Shown: positions 9,578 through 18,828, counted from the first letter of the stretch. The stretch: DNA of 64,000 bases from JAUMBM01 sp964441755 (GCA_964441755.1 CAYTVG010000005.1:183192-247191); one strand, 5' to 3'. The notes: generated from the sequence alone by a model not told the origin. Made by a program: numbers and translations.

Positions 9578-9585
9578 CAAAGATA
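9578..9585 (-). promoter_or_regulatory. Putative -7 element (TATCTTTG) of mfd
   Basis: The minus strand reads TATCTTTG, a perfect match to the Bacteroidota TAnnTTTG -7 consensus, ending 4 bases before the GTG start of mfd. No convincing TTG lies at the expected -33 distance. Initiation from this element would put the transcript start at or within a few bases of the start codon. Confidence 0.5.
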
Positions 9586-9689
9586 TAGTTGTCAGCCTGT
9601 ATTGTCTGCATAATTGACAGCATAAAAATGCGTGCGCAACAAGCTGTAAAAGCATGCTGCGCACGCTGCCACACCGCTTCACCGGGTGT

Positions 9690-10100
9690 CTAGTATTCCA
9701 GTACGCGGGGGAGCTCCTTAGCATGCTCAATCCATGCACTGACCTCTGTATGGTTGGGCGCCCGCCGGCATAATTTTTTTTCATTATTGACTTCCTCCAT
9801 CTTCTGGGTCAGGTTGTCAGCATTGCGACGGGCGAGCTCGGCAACTGTATCCACACCCGCTGCTTCCAGCAGGTCCGAAAATTCAGATCCGACACCCTTG
9901 ATACGCAGCAAATCCGCCTTGTTAGCAAAGGAAAGGATCAACTTATCGGATATGCCCGTTTTTTCAGCCAGTTGTTTGCGCAAGGCCGGTTTGCATGTCT
10001 GCTCTAGCAGCTGCTCCGTATTGCCAATGCCCTCCGCGCGAAGTTTTTCGCCATAAACAGGGCCAATGCCTTCAATCTCCTCAATTTTGTAATGTCCCAT
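9690..10100 (-). CDS. DUF4332-like helix-hairpin-helix protein
   Basis: A 136-residue protein containing two helix-hairpin-helix-like units: IEEIEGIGPVYGEKLRAEGI (about 6-25) and LLRIKGVGSEFSDLLEAAGV (about 63-82). Each carries the G-h-G hairpin used for non-specific DNA or phosphate-backbone contacts. The arrangement matches DUF4332 proteins, which are small, cytoplasmic and of unknown function. The C-terminus is charged. It is a stand-alone minus-strand gene upstream of mfd, 116 bases from the mfd start. A DNA-related role beside mfd is attractive but is inference only. Confidence 0.8.
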   Translation of the reverse strand: MGHYKIEEIEGIGPVYGEKLRAEGIGNTEQLLEQTCKPALRKQLAEKTGISDKLILSFANKADLLRIKGVGSEFSDLLEAAGVDTVAELARRNADNLTQKMEEVNNEKKLCRRAPNHTEVSAWIEHAKELPRVLEY

Positions 10101-10190
10101 GATTCATGTATTTATCGCCCTACTCGTATGGCTTTTCGGTTACGCCCCGTTTTTGAAGTGGTCGCTGGTCTCCACTGCATGCCGCTGCGC

Positions 10191-10221
10191 CCTGCCTGCA
10201 GGCCGAAGGCCGCAGGCTGCC
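10191..10221. repeat. GC-rich imperfect inverted repeat downstream of the esterase gene
   Basis: The plus strand reads CCTGCCTGCAGGCC, GAA, GGCCGCAGGCTGCC, giving a strong imperfect hairpin just beyond the stop of the minus-strand alpha/beta hydrolase. No U-rich tract follows, so it is not a standard intrinsic terminator. It may protect the 3' end of the message. Confidence 0.45.
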
Positions 10222-10234
10222 TCCGCAGGGGTCT

Positions 10235-11032
10235 TTATTTTTTATGCGAAAAAAGCCAGGGCAGCAGAAGCGGCTCCGCAAAAGCATTGTCCCAGCTGTT
10301 GTGGCCAACACCTGGGTATTCTGTGTAGATCACGGGGATATCCTGGTCCCGAATGGCATGAACCATTCGGCGGGAAAGCTCGGGGAATACGACCTTGTCG
10401 TCAGCTCCGTGGAAAATCCACAAGGGCGTGTAAGGTGCGTAGAGCGGACTGAGGGCAGGATTGCCACCGCCACAGATCGGAAAGGCGGCTGCAAACAGCT
10501 TTGGCTGGCGTGCCAGCAACTCGAAGCTGCCCATAGCTCCCATGGAAAGACCGCCAAGGTATAAACGGCCGCTGTCGATGGGCTCATCGGCCAACAGCCT
10601 ATCCAATAGCTGCATAACCATTCCCAGAGAAGGGCCGGCTTCCTCATGAAATGGAAAGCTGAGCTGTCGCTCACCATCTACCTGCCTGGATTCAATGCTT
10701 GCCCAGTAGTCGTCGCTGGCGCACTGCGGGAATACCACGATGGCAGGAAATTGCTGCCTGACCAGCGTGTCGGCAAACAAGCGGGCTCCATGGGTCAGCT
10801 GCGCTTCATTGTCATGACCCCGCTCTCCGGCTCCGTGCAAAAACAATACAAGCGGGTAGGGACCCCCCTGGGGGTAGTCAGCGGGGTACATGATGCGATA
10901 GGGCAGGCTGTCACCGGCGCTGACAAAAACCCGCTTTTGGTAGGGAGAAACCTGCTGTGCTCCCAGCTTGTTGGCCAAAGATGCCGAAATGGCCAGCAAC
11001 ATGGCTGCCGCTATCTGCCAAAAATTGCGCAT
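10235..11032 (-). CDS. Secreted alpha/beta hydrolase (esterase/prolyl-oligopeptidase-like)
   Basis: A 265-residue alpha/beta hydrolase with a signal peptide (MRNFWQIAAAMLLAISASLANKLGA). The oxyanion region is LVLFLHGAGERGHDNEAQL. The nucleophile elbow GLSMGAMG supplies the serine, GADDKVV the acid and GVGHNSWD the histidine, so the triad is intact. The 'HGAGERG' and 'GLSMG' pattern is that of the phospholipase/feruloyl-esterase-like secreted hydrolases found in Bacteroidota polysaccharide degraders. The product should act in the periplasm or outside the cell. Actual substrate is unknown. It is flanked by the DUF4332 gene and the GH3-family gene on the same strand, with no sign of a tight operon. 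Confidence 0.85.
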   Translation of the reverse strand: MRNFWQIAAAMLLAISASLANKLGAQQVSPYQKRVFVSAGDSLPYRIMYPADYPQGGPYPLVLFLHGAGERGHDNEAQLTHGARLFADTLVRQQFPAIVVFPQCASDDYWASIESRQVDGERQLSFPFHEEAGPSLGMVMQLLDRLLADEPIDSGRLYLGGLSMGAMGSFELLARQPKLFAAAFPICGGGNPALSPLYAPYTPLWIFHGADDKVVFPELSRRMVHAIRDQDIPVIYTEYPGVGHNSWDNAFAEPLLLPWLFSHKK

Positions 11033-11083
11033 ACGCCTTTATTTTTGCTGTTTCATAACCCGCTGGCTCCGCCAGCGAAAAAA

Positions 11084-12652
11084 TCACATGTTTTTTTCTG
11101 CTAAAAATTGCTGCCAGCCAGCCAGCTGGCTGCCCTTCATCACACGCGGAATCTTACTCTGCCCGTTGAGCCGCCCCCGCTCCCGCTGCCAGTCGTTGAA
11201 AAGTTGTACAGGCAAAAAAGTTACCTTGGGGGCGTCGAGCATGGCCGAACGCTCCGCTTTGTAATCGTCGTTGACCTGCATGAGCGCTTCGTCCAGTAGG
11301 CGCAGAAAAAGTTGCGTGTCGGGCGGGGGCTGCGTGCATCCAATGTACCAGTGATGACCAAAATGCCCGCCGGCTTTGATGCCGCCTACAGTGAATTCCG
11401 GGATGGCCAGGTTCAGTCGCTGCTCGACCTGCATGATGGCCTTATTCATGTTGTCAACGCTCAGGTGTTCTCCGCACAGACTTAAAAAATGTTTGGTGCG
11501 ACCACTGATGATGATTTCCTGCCGGGCAGGATCGGTGAAGCGAACAGTATCGCCAATGAGGTAGCGCCAGGCACCTGCACAGCTGCTAAGCAAGAGGGCA
11601 TAGTCAATACCAGCTTGGACTTCTTCAATGGTGAGCGCCTGAGCACCTGGCTTAGGCATTCCCTCTTCATCAAAATTATCGTCGTTGAAGGGGATAAACT
11701 CGTAAAAAATACCATTGTCGAGTACCATCTTCATAGCGTGGGTGTCGGGTCGCGACTGAAAGGCAATAAAGCCTTCTGAGGCCAGGTAGGAGTCCATATA
11801 GAGCAGGGGCTCGCGCAGCAGTTGCTCAAAGCTTTTCCGGTAGGGCTCAAGGGCTACCCCTCCGCTGGCAAAAACCTGCAGGTTGGGCCACAGCTCATGT
11901 ATGTTGTCGAGCTTGTGGTGGGCGATAATGTGTTCAAGCGTGAGCTGCACCCAGGATGGGATACCCATCATGGCAGCCACATCCCATTTGTGGGCTTGCT
12001 GGACAATGGCCTTTACCCGCTCATCCCAGTTGGGCAGCCGCGCAACGGCTATGCCCGGCTTGTAATACCGCCTCACCCATACCGGCGGCCTGCCGGCGTT
12101 GATGCCGCTGAGGTCACCCGCATAAGCGCCTGTCGGCAGCTTTTGCAGGCTGGCACTGCCGCCTATCATCAGCCAGTCTTTGCCAAAAAAACTGTCAGGC
12201 AGGTTGTATTTGGGCAGACAGGCAAACATGCGCAGCGCCGCATGCCGCATCGCTCGCGTCATGGCAAATGTTACGGGTATGTACTTGCTGGCAGCGCCTG
12301 CTGTACCCGAACTCAGCGCAAAATACCTGACACTTCCCGGCCAGCATACATCCGGCTCGCCTTCCAGACAGCGATGCCACCACTGATTGAAAATCGAATC
12401 GTAATCGTGGATCGGAAGTTGTTGCTGGTATGCGCTGTACAGATGCTTCTCTTTCTGCAGCCGCCCAAACTGATAATGCTTGCCGATGGCAGTACCTGCC
12501 GTCCTGCGCAGCAGCGACCTGAGTACCTGTCGTTGCTGCGCAGCAGCCGACAGGCGGGGCTGGTCTATTTTTTGCACCAGCACAATACTGCGCTTGATCA
12601 ACCGGCTTGCAACATCTTGCACCGCAGGGACGTGCGGGATCTTTAACGGCAT
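11084..12652 (-). CDS. GH3-family (auxin-responsive-promoter type) acyl-acid amido synthetase-like protein
   Basis: A 522-residue protein of the GH3 family, which belongs to the ANL adenylating superfamily. The ATP-binding P-loop-like segment is YFALSSGTAGAASKYIPVT. Later features are SGGVALEPYRKSFEQLL, MDSYLASEGFIAFQ and YLIGDTVRFTDPARQEIIISGRTKHFLS, and the last carries the conserved D and R/K of the C-terminal hinge. Plant homologues conjugate amino acids to hormones; the bacterial substrates are generally unknown. There is no signal peptide, so it is cytoplasmic. It lies 51 bases upstream of the secreted hydrolase gene on the same strand and 51 bases downstream of the EamA permease. A degenerate -7 element (TATCTTTA) occurs at 12676-12683. 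Confidence 0.9.
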   Translation of the reverse strand: MPLKIPHVPAVQDVASRLIKRSIVLVQKIDQPRLSAAAQQRQVLRSLLRRTAGTAIGKHYQFGRLQKEKHLYSAYQQQLPIHDYDSIFNQWWHRCLEGEPDVCWPGSVRYFALSSGTAGAASKYIPVTFAMTRAMRHAALRMFACLPKYNLPDSFFGKDWLMIGGSASLQKLPTGAYAGDLSGINAGRPPVWVRRYYKPGIAVARLPNWDERVKAIVQQAHKWDVAAMMGIPSWVQLTLEHIIAHHKLDNIHELWPNLQVFASGGVALEPYRKSFEQLLREPLLYMDSYLASEGFIAFQSRPDTHAMKMVLDNGIFYEFIPFNDDNFDEEGMPKPGAQALTIEEVQAGIDYALLLSSCAGAWRYLIGDTVRFTDPARQEIIISGRTKHFLSLCGEHLSVDNMNKAIMQVEQRLNLAIPEFTVGGIKAGGHFGHHWYIGCTQPPPDTQLFLRLLDEALMQVNDDYKAERSAMLDAPKVTFLPVQLFNDWQRERGRLNGQSKIPRVMKGSQLAGWQQFLAEKNM

Positions 12653-12703
12653 GATCAGGTGGTTTTTATTACGGATAAAGATAAGGTTTTTTCACTAACG
12701 ATG

Positions 12704-13576
12704 TCAGCTGTTTTCTACAAGCCGGCTTTTTTCTTGCCGCCGCTGGTACTCCAACAGTAGGATGCGGGCTGCCAGCGCAACGAGGACGATCAGACCACCC
12801 GCGATAGCCATCGGCGCCGGCCATTCTCCGTAGCCTATAATGACCCAGACCGGGTTGAGGACAGGCTCCAGCATGCTGATGAGCACACTCTCCACGGCCA
12901 GTATGCGCTGCAGACCATACGTGAATAACAGATAACCCATGCCTATCTGTATAAACCCAAGAAAACCAAGCATAAGGTGCTCTTCGGCAGTGGCCGGGGG
13001 CGAAGCCCACCAAAAAGGAAGCCCCGCCAGCATCACCCACAGGTTGCCCCAAAAAATACTGCCCACATGATAACGGGGGGGATTGAGCCGCTGACCCAGA
13101 AAAAGGGCTGCCAGCAGCAGCCCCGATACGGCTGCCAGCGCCATGCCCATGCCGCCGCTGGCGTCAAAGTCGTCAAGGAAAAATAAGCCCATGCCTGCAA
13201 AGCAGGCAATGGTCGTAACAATATCAATGAGCTTGCGCTCTGTCTTCAGCAGCCAGGGCTCAAGCAGTAGTATGTAAGCCGTACCGGTGTATTGCAGGAA
13301 AATAGCATTGGCAGCAGTCGTCAATTTGGTCGAACTAACAAAGGTAATCAGCAGACCTGCATAAAAGAGGCTGTTGAGCCACATCTGACGGTTCATGTGC
13401 AAAAGCTCCCGTCGGTATACTATGCCAAACAGGATGGCAGCATATAGCGAACGGTAAAATAATATGGTCATAGCATCTTGTGGTAGTAGCTTGATGAAAA
13501 GCCCTCCCGTACTCCACAACAGGGCCGCTGCTACCGTGGCCAGTATGCCTTTGCTTTTTTCATCCATAACCTGCAT
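12704..13576 (-). CDS. EamA/DMT-family membrane transporter
   Basis: A 290-residue integral membrane protein with about ten hydrophobic segments arranged as two EamA repeats. The first begins with GILATVAAALLWSTGGLFIKLL, in which the LWS/TGG segment is typical of the family. The second starts around GSIFWGNLWVMLAGLPFWW. The end of the second repeat carries the usual SVLISMLEPVLNPVWV segment ('EPv' motif). Members export or import amino acids, nucleotides or other small metabolites; the substrate here cannot be read from sequence. It ends with a short basic cytoplasmic tail. A TATCTTCG element (13585-13592, minus strand) lies 8 bases before the ATG and resembles the -7 consensus. Confidence 0.9.
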   Translation of the reverse strand: MQVMDEKSKGILATVAAALLWSTGGLFIKLLPQDAMTILFYRSLYAAILFGIVYRRELLHMNRQMWLNSLFYAGLLITFVSSTKLTTAANAIFLQYTGTAYILLLEPWLLKTERKLIDIVTTIACFAGMGLFFLDDFDASGGMGMALAAVSGLLLAALFLGQRLNPPRYHVGSIFWGNLWVMLAGLPFWWASPPATAEEHLMLGFLGFIQIGMGYLLFTYGLQRILAVESVLISMLEPVLNPVWVIIGYGEWPAPMAIAGGLIVLVALAARILLLEYQRRQEKSRLVENS

Positions 13577-13780
13577 ATTTGCTGCGAAGATATAAAATTG
13601 CTGCCCCTCATGCTGTGTCAGTGTTGAGCTGTTGTTTTTTATAGCCAGACTTTTCTACAAAATACTGCGTTTGTACTGAACTGGCCTATCTTTATATGTC
13701 CCTCGTGTGTTTATTCATCACATCTTGTTTATTTTTGTTTCCTCTGTGTAGTGCTTATGCTAACCGAAAAATTTTCAGTT

Positions 13781-14707
13781 ATGAATTTTCCTAAATCTTC
13801 AGGACTATCCCTGCTTTTTTCCCTGTTATTAACTTCCCTTTGCGCCCAGCCTAATTTTGCGCCAACACTGGCCGAAAACAGCCTGCTCTGGGAAATCAGC
13901 GGTAATAATCTCCGCCAGCCCAGCTACCTGTTCGGCACTATCCATATGATCCCCGCATCCGATTTCTTCCTGTCTGAAAGTGTAAAGCGCGCTTTTGATG
14001 CTTCCTCCACGGTCACTTTTGAAATCGATACCGAAAATATGGATAATCCTATGATGCTTTTCTCTATGCTCGGTAGTATGACTATGAAAAATGATACTAG
14101 CCTGCGGGATCTGCTCTCCGCCGGGGATTATCTACTGGTTAAAAATCATTTCGATGAACTGGGCCTGCCGCTGAGTATGTTGGAGCAGGTGAAGCCTATT
14201 TTCCTGTCAGTGCTGGCTTCCGATGATATGGGGGGGGCTGGTGCCGAAATGAGTATGGAGGGCATGAAAAGCTATGAACTGGAACTCACCAGCATGGCGA
14301 AGGAGAGCAATAAAAAAGTGGAAGGCCTCGAGTCTATCGCCTATCAGCTGAGCCTGTTCGATAGTATACCCTATGGAGTACAGGCCAAAATGTTGGTGGA
14401 GGCTGTCTCCGGCGGCGACCGGGGATCCTTCGAAGAGGAGACAGATCCGCTGGAGGAACTTATAGGACACTATAAAAACGAGAATATCATTAAGTTGCAG
14501 GAACTGGTGGAAGAAGAAGAGGGTATCGCAGGCTTCCAAAATGTGCTGCTGACCAATCGCAATCGCAATTGGATCGAGCCGATGGCCAAAATGATGCGCC
14601 GCGAAACGGTATTTTTTGCCGTAGGCGCCGGCCACCTTGCTGGTTCGGATGGCTTAGTTGCGCTGCTTCGGGCAGCAGGCTACGAGCTGAAACCTTTGCG
14701 CGATTAA
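13781..14707 (+). CDS. TraB/GumN-family protein, secreted
   Basis: A 308-residue TraB/GumN protein. I chose ATG 13781, which gives a clean signal peptide (MNFPKSSGLSLLFSLLLTSLCAQ); an in-frame GTG at 13751 would add ten residues in front of it. The diagnostic motifs are YLFGTIHMIP near the N-terminus (GxxH) and VFFAVGAGHLAGSDGLVALLRAAGY near the C-terminus (second GxxH). These pairs of Gly-His motifs are thought to form a metal-dependent, Tiki-like protease active site, so an extracytoplasmic protease is possible but not proven. The gene is followed after 24 bases by the UvrD-like gene in the same direction; a functional link is not obvious. Confidence 0.88.
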   Translation: MNFPKSSGLSLLFSLLLTSLCAQPNFAPTLAENSLLWEISGNNLRQPSYLFGTIHMIPASDFFLSESVKRAFDASSTVTFEIDTENMDNPMMLFSMLGSMTMKNDTSLRDLLSAGDYLLVKNHFDELGLPLSMLEQVKPIFLSVLASDDMGGAGAEMSMEGMKSYELELTSMAKESNKKVEGLESIAYQLSLFDSIPYGVQAKMLVEAVSGGDRGSFEEETDPLEELIGHYKNENIIKLQELVEEEEGIAGFQNVLLTNRNRNWIEPMAKMMRRETVFFAVGAGHLAGSDGLVALLRAAGYELKPLRD

Positions 14708-14731
14708 TGGCTCGCTTCCCAAGTGTACGGT

Positions 14732-17700
14732 ATGTTCGAAAATTTTAAAATTATTTCCGCCGGCGCAGGCAGCGGAAAAACTTTCCGCCTTACTGCCGAG
14801 CTCGTAGGGCTGCTGGCGTCGGGACAGGTGCGTGCTTCGGGTATCATTGCAACGACTTTTACCCGAAAAGCGGCTGCCGAGTTGCAGGAGCGTCTGCGCG
14901 TGAAGCTGCTGTCGGCGAATATGCCGGCTGAAGCCGACGCCTTGTCCAATTCTCTCATCGGTACAGTGCATGGTCTCGGGCTAAAACTTCTGCGCCGCTT
15001 CGCTTTTGAAGCAGGGGTCTCTCCGCTGGTGGATATTTTACCCGAGGGGGATGAGCAGCTGATTTTCAACCAGAGTTTGTCCGCTTCGCTTTCAATGGAA
15101 GTGATCGAAGAGATGGATCTTCTCTGCGATCGACTGGGCTACAATAGCAAGTCGGGTAGTTTTGACTGGCGTAGGGAGCTGCGGTCTGTTGCTGATCTCG
15201 CCCGCGCCAATGATATTTCACTGGAGGGGCTCTCGGTTAGCTGCCAAAAATCAGCGGAGGCGTATCGGCAATTGTTGCCGCCCGTGGATCCTTCCCTGAC
15301 AGTGGAGGCGGCTCATCTTCGACTGGCAGCCTTGCTCCGGGAGGCTATAGAGGCGCTGGTCGAAAGTAAAGATGCTACCAAAAAAACAGCCGATGTGGTG
15401 AGTATGCTCAGGGCTTCGCTTCGGGAGTATGAGCTGAGACATGAACTTTTTTGGCATCAGTGGGCGCGTATTGCAAAGTTGGAGCCGAGTGTCAAAAGTG
15501 CAGGCCTGATAGAGGAGCTGGTCGCTTTTGCAAACCGCCATGAAGAAATAGGGGCTTTCCAGCACGATGTGTTCCGCTTTGCTGAATTGCTGTTCCAAAT
15601 GGCAATCGACGCACTTCGCGAGTATGCAACCTATAAGCATCGACGGGGATTGATCGACTATACAGATATGGAGGTGCTGGTCAATCAACTGCTGGACCGG
15701 CAGGAAGTAAGAGAGGTGCTGGCCGATGAGCTGGACCTGCTGATGGTAGATGAATTCCAGGATACCAGCCCCATCCAACTGAGCATTTTTCTTAAATTGT
15801 CCCGGCTGGCTAAAAATAGTATCTGGGTAGGGGATCCCAAGCAGTCTATCTATGGGTTTCGGGGGGCAGAACCGGCACTCATGCAGGCCATCGTCGAGGC
15901 TACGGGGGGGATTCGGCCGGAGAATATTCAGACCGATTCCTGGCGGTCGCGCTCCGATCTGGTGCTTGCAGCAAATGCCATTTTTACCAGGGCTTTTGCG
16001 CAGCTGCCTGCCGAACAGGTCGCGCTCAACCCCCGTCGGCAGGATGCCGCCGGCCTGGGGCGGGCACTCGTGCATTGGCATTTTTCCAAAGAGGATGGGG
16101 GGAAAAGGGCTCCCGCAGCGGCTTGGACCTACCAGCGTATCGCGCAGGCTGTCTCCGAATGGCTGAATGACGGGCCCTTGGTGGAGGATCGCGATTCTAA
16201 AATGTTGCGCCGCGCTCTACCGGGGGATGTCGCTATCCTTTGTCGTAATAATAGTAATTGTGAAAAAATGGCCGCAGCGCTCCACAAGGCTGGCCTGCAG
16301 GCCGCCTTGCCGCGCAAGGGGTTGCTGTCAACGCCCGAGGCTTGCCTCGTCCTGGCTTGCCTCAAGTATTTGCTCAATGAGGAGGATTCACTCTCCAATG
16401 CGGAAATACAACTGCTGGCAGCGCGCAGGCCGCTGCAGGAAATTGTCAATGACAGACTTGACTATTTGGAAAAAGTGGAGGGACAGGGTAGATATCCTTC
16501 GCTTCGGTGGGGGGAGGAGGATCCTTTTATCGGTCGGCTTAATGCGCTCCGTCCACTGACCGGTCAGTTGTCAAGTGCCGAATTGCTGCACAGGGTGTGG
16601 AAGGAACTCGGGCTGGAGCAGATCGTGCTTGGATGGGGGCAGGCGCCACAGCGATTGGCTAATGTCGATCAACTTCGCCGCCTTGCACTGGATTATGAGG
16701 TGAGCTGTAATCAAATGCAGTCGGCAGCTTCCCTGGGGGGCTTTTTGCTCTGGCTGGGCCAACGGGCTCGCAGGTCAGAGGATGCCCAGGGGGCAGGGGA
16801 AAGTCCGCAGGCGGTCAACGTGCTTACCTACCACAAAAGTAAGGGGCTCGAATGGCCGGCTGTCGTCGCTTGTGATCTGGATAGTTCTCTTAAAGCTGAG
16901 GTGTGGGGACTCGAGCTGATTGCTGAAAATCAAATGCCTCAGCTTGATAATATTCTGGCCAATCGGTGGATTCGCTACTGGGCTTTCCCCTATGATGCCC
17001 ATGTACGCGGGACACCGCTGCAACAGCGGGTCGAAGAAAGTCATTGGAAAGTTCTTAAGAAGAAGCAGGCACTGGAAGAGGAGGCTCGCCTGCTCTATGT
17101 GGGCCTGACCAGAGCGAGGGATTATCAGTTCTTCCCAACTAGTACCGCAGATACTAAGTGGCTCAACCGGGTGTTCAATCAGGGCGATGAAACAATACCT
17201 GTATTGGACCCGCTCACGGACGAGACGCCCTGGGACTGGGATGCTAACCCGCTCTTCAAAGATACTAAAGTTTGGGTGGTGGGGGAGGAGGAAACAATGG
17301 GTGAAATGCTTGCTGCTGATGTGCCTTTCTTCCCCGAGACGAGCGTCGGGACTAAAGTACATGATGAGTATCGCATTGATCCTGCTGTATATGCAGAAAA
17401 ATACGGCCGGATTTTTTATGCTGCACAGGCCGTTACTTACGGACAGCCGCTGGGCAATGTACCGTCGGTAGATATCGGGCAATGGCTTAAGCTGATCAAT
17501 CAGTGGCTTATCGCTGATGATGTGCTGCTGGATGTTTCAGAGCGAATGGGACTTGCTGATGCCATGATAAATCGTTATCAACTGCTGTCCGCTGAGCCGC
17601 CGCCGCCCGAAATTGATGCCGCTGCACTTTGCCGGCTTTCAATGCAGTGGCAGCAGTGGCTGGGAACGCAAAGGGCGTTGTCTGTAGAACGGCGCCTGCC

Positions 17701-17959
17701 CTTGGTGTACCCCAAAGGTGGACAGTTGTTTACGGCTGTTGTTGATTGGGTGGTCATGCTGCCGGAAGGGCGCTTGATTGTCATGGATGCTGCTTTTGCC
17801 GCTGAGCAGCTTGAGCAGCATGCCAGAGATTGGGGCGCTTGGCTGGCCCTGGCTGGCGAGGCACTGCAGGCTGCTTCGCCCGGAAAAATTGTAGGTTATT
17901 GGGTACACTTCCCCTGGCGGGCCAGCGTGGTGGAAGTTCGGACAGGGGCTGCCAGCTAA
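14732..17959 (+). CDS. AddA-like UvrD-family helicase with degenerate C-terminal nuclease domain
   Basis: A 1075-residue SF1A helicase of the AddA/RecB type, starting at ATG 14732 (GTG 14723 is an alternative). Helicase motifs are intact: Walker A AGAGSGKT (10-17), TFTRKAAAEL, Walker B VDEFQDT (about 340), GDPKQSIYGFRG (about 367), YHKSKGLEWP (about 700) and LYVGLTRAR (about 788). The C-terminal 70 residues align with the end of an AddA/RecB PD-(D/E)XK nuclease: VVDWVV supplies an Asp and LIVMDAAF replaces the usual DYKT. The lysine is therefore missing, and the following QLxxY motif is also absent. The nuclease is probably inactive and an AddB-like partner would have to supply cutting. No addB is adjacent. 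It overlaps the convergent hydrolase gene by 4 bases. Confidence 0.88.
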   Translation: MFENFKIISAGAGSGKTFRLTAELVGLLASGQVRASGIIATTFTRKAAAELQERLRVKLLSANMPAEADALSNSLIGTVHGLGLKLLRRFAFEAGVSPLVDILPEGDEQLIFNQSLSASLSMEVIEEMDLLCDRLGYNSKSGSFDWRRELRSVADLARANDISLEGLSVSCQKSAEAYRQLLPPVDPSLTVEAAHLRLAALLREAIEALVESKDATKKTADVVSMLRASLREYELRHELFWHQWARIAKLEPSVKSAGLIEELVAFANRHEEIGAFQHDVFRFAELLFQMAIDALREYATYKHRRGLIDYTDMEVLVNQLLDRQEVREVLADELDLLMVDEFQDTSPIQLSIFLKLSRLAKNSIWVGDPKQSIYGFRGAEPALMQAIVEATGGIRPENIQTDSWRSRSDLVLAANAIFTRAFAQLPAEQVALNPRRQDAAGLGRALVHWHFSKEDGGKRAPAAAWTYQRIAQAVSEWLNDGPLVEDRDSKMLRRALPGDVAILCRNNSNCEKMAAALHKAGLQAALPRKGLLSTPEACLVLACLKYLLNEEDSLSNAEIQLLAARRPLQEIVNDRLDYLEKVEGQGRYPSLRWGEEDPFIGRLNALRPLTGQLSSAELLHRVWKELGLEQIVLGWGQAPQRLANVDQLRRLALDYEVSCNQMQSAASLGGFLLWLGQRARRSEDAQGAGESPQAVNVLTYHKSKGLEWPAVVACDLDSSLKAEVWGLELIAENQMPQLDNILANRWIRYWAFPYDAHVRGTPLQQRVEESHWKVLKKKQALEEEARLLYVGLTRARDYQFFPTSTADTKWLNRVFNQGDETIPVLDPLTDETPWDWDANPLFKDTKVWVVGEEETMGEMLAADVPFFPETSVGTKVHDEYRIDPAVYAEKYGRIFYAAQAVTYGQPLGNVPSVDIGQWLKLINQWLIADDVLLDVSERMGLADAMINRYQLLSAEPPPPEIDAAALCRLSMQWQQWLGTQRALSVERRLPLVYPKGGQLFTAVVDWVVMLPEGRLIVMDAAFAAEQLEQHARDWGAWLALAGEALQAASPGKIVGYWVHFPWRASVVEVRTGAAS

Positions 17960-18828
17960 TCTCTTTTCTCAAACTGCCTGCGCAGAAAATCAATGCTGTA
18001 GTCGACAATTTTTTCCGTGTCTGAAGGAAGCTGCGGGCTACTTAGTGGATGGGTCATGCCGAAGCTGTGATCCGCTCCCGCTAGTAGCCGAAGCTCTGCC
18101 GCTGGCTGCCAGGCGGCTAGCTGCAGGGCAGCTTCGTGATGGATGGAGGCGTCGGCAGTGCCGTGTAATAGCAGGACAGGAATTCTTAGGGATGATATGG
18201 CTGCCTGTGTATCGTATGCTTGCTCATGTGCGATAAAGTCCTGATACATTTGAAAATAAACAGGGAAACGCTGCTTGGTACGGTGGTTCAGCACTTCGTA
18301 TAATCCCGCAGCACGCCAGCGGTCAATAAATCCCGGCTCCTGCCAGGCATAGTCCAGGGTGCTCACAGCCGCCCATGTGATGAGCGCTTTTATTCTGCTG
18401 TCCTGCGCCGCTTTGATGAGGCTGATGCCTCCCCCCCGGCTATGGCCAATAAGACAAATTCGATCCGGATCACATACCTCGGCAGGCAGGTTCTCTATGC
18501 CGTGGCTTACCCAATTGATGACGCTGTCCAGATCAGCCAATTCTTTAGTGTAGTTGTTGTGACCAAAGGCCTCTATTGCTGTGTGGTAGCTGAGGTTTTC
18601 ACAGCTCAGACCATTGTGCGAGAAGTTGAATTTTATAAAGGCAAAACCTGCATTGGCAAAGTGCCTGGCAATGAGATCCCATCCGCCCCAATCCTTAAAT
18701 CCCTTGAATCCGTGCGCAAAAATGACCGTCGGCAGACCCGATTGATGGGCGGGGTGGTACAAATCTAATAAGACCGCTTGCCCACAGGCGCCCTCCAATT
18801 CAATATTCTTGTGGATGGTAACAGACAT
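17956..18828 (-). CDS. Alpha/beta hydrolase (dienelactone hydrolase-like)
   Basis: A 290-residue cytoplasmic alpha/beta hydrolase without a signal peptide. Motifs in order are TVIFAHGFKGFKDWGGW (oxyanion loop), LIGHSRGGG (nucleophile Ser), LLLHGTADASIHHEAA (acid Asp) and LAGADHSFGMTHP (catalytic His), so the triad is complete. The combination 'FAHGFKGFKDWGGW' with 'GHSRGG' is the pattern of the alpha/beta hydrolases often annotated as dienelactone hydrolase family or 'prolyl oligopeptidase family' in Bacteroidota. Substrate is unknown. It is convergent with the AddA-like helicase gene, overlapping its 3' end by 4 bases, and lies downstream of cysS on the same strand. Confidence 0.87.
   Translation of the reverse strand: MSVTIHKNIELEGACGQAVLLDLYHPAHQSGLPTVIFAHGFKGFKDWGGWDLIARHFANAGFAFIKFNFSHNGLSCENLSYHTAIEAFGHNNYTKELADLDSVINWVSHGIENLPAEVCDPDRICLIGHSRGGGISLIKAAQDSRIKALITWAAVSTLDYAWQEPGFIDRWRAAGLYEVLNHRTKQRFPVYFQMYQDFIAHEQAYDTQAAISSLRIPVLLLHGTADASIHHEAALQLAAWQPAAELRLLAGADHSFGMTHPLSSPQLPSDTEKIVDYSIDFLRRQFEKRD

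Noticed and set aside
11822..12646. A 274-codon plus-strand open frame opposite the GH3-family gene
   Set aside because: Shadow of a real gene in the opposite direction; no domain, leader or promoter supports it.
15251..16081. A 276-codon minus-strand open frame inside the AddA-like gene
   Set aside because: The plus-strand frame carries all helicase motifs; the antisense frame has no homology signal.
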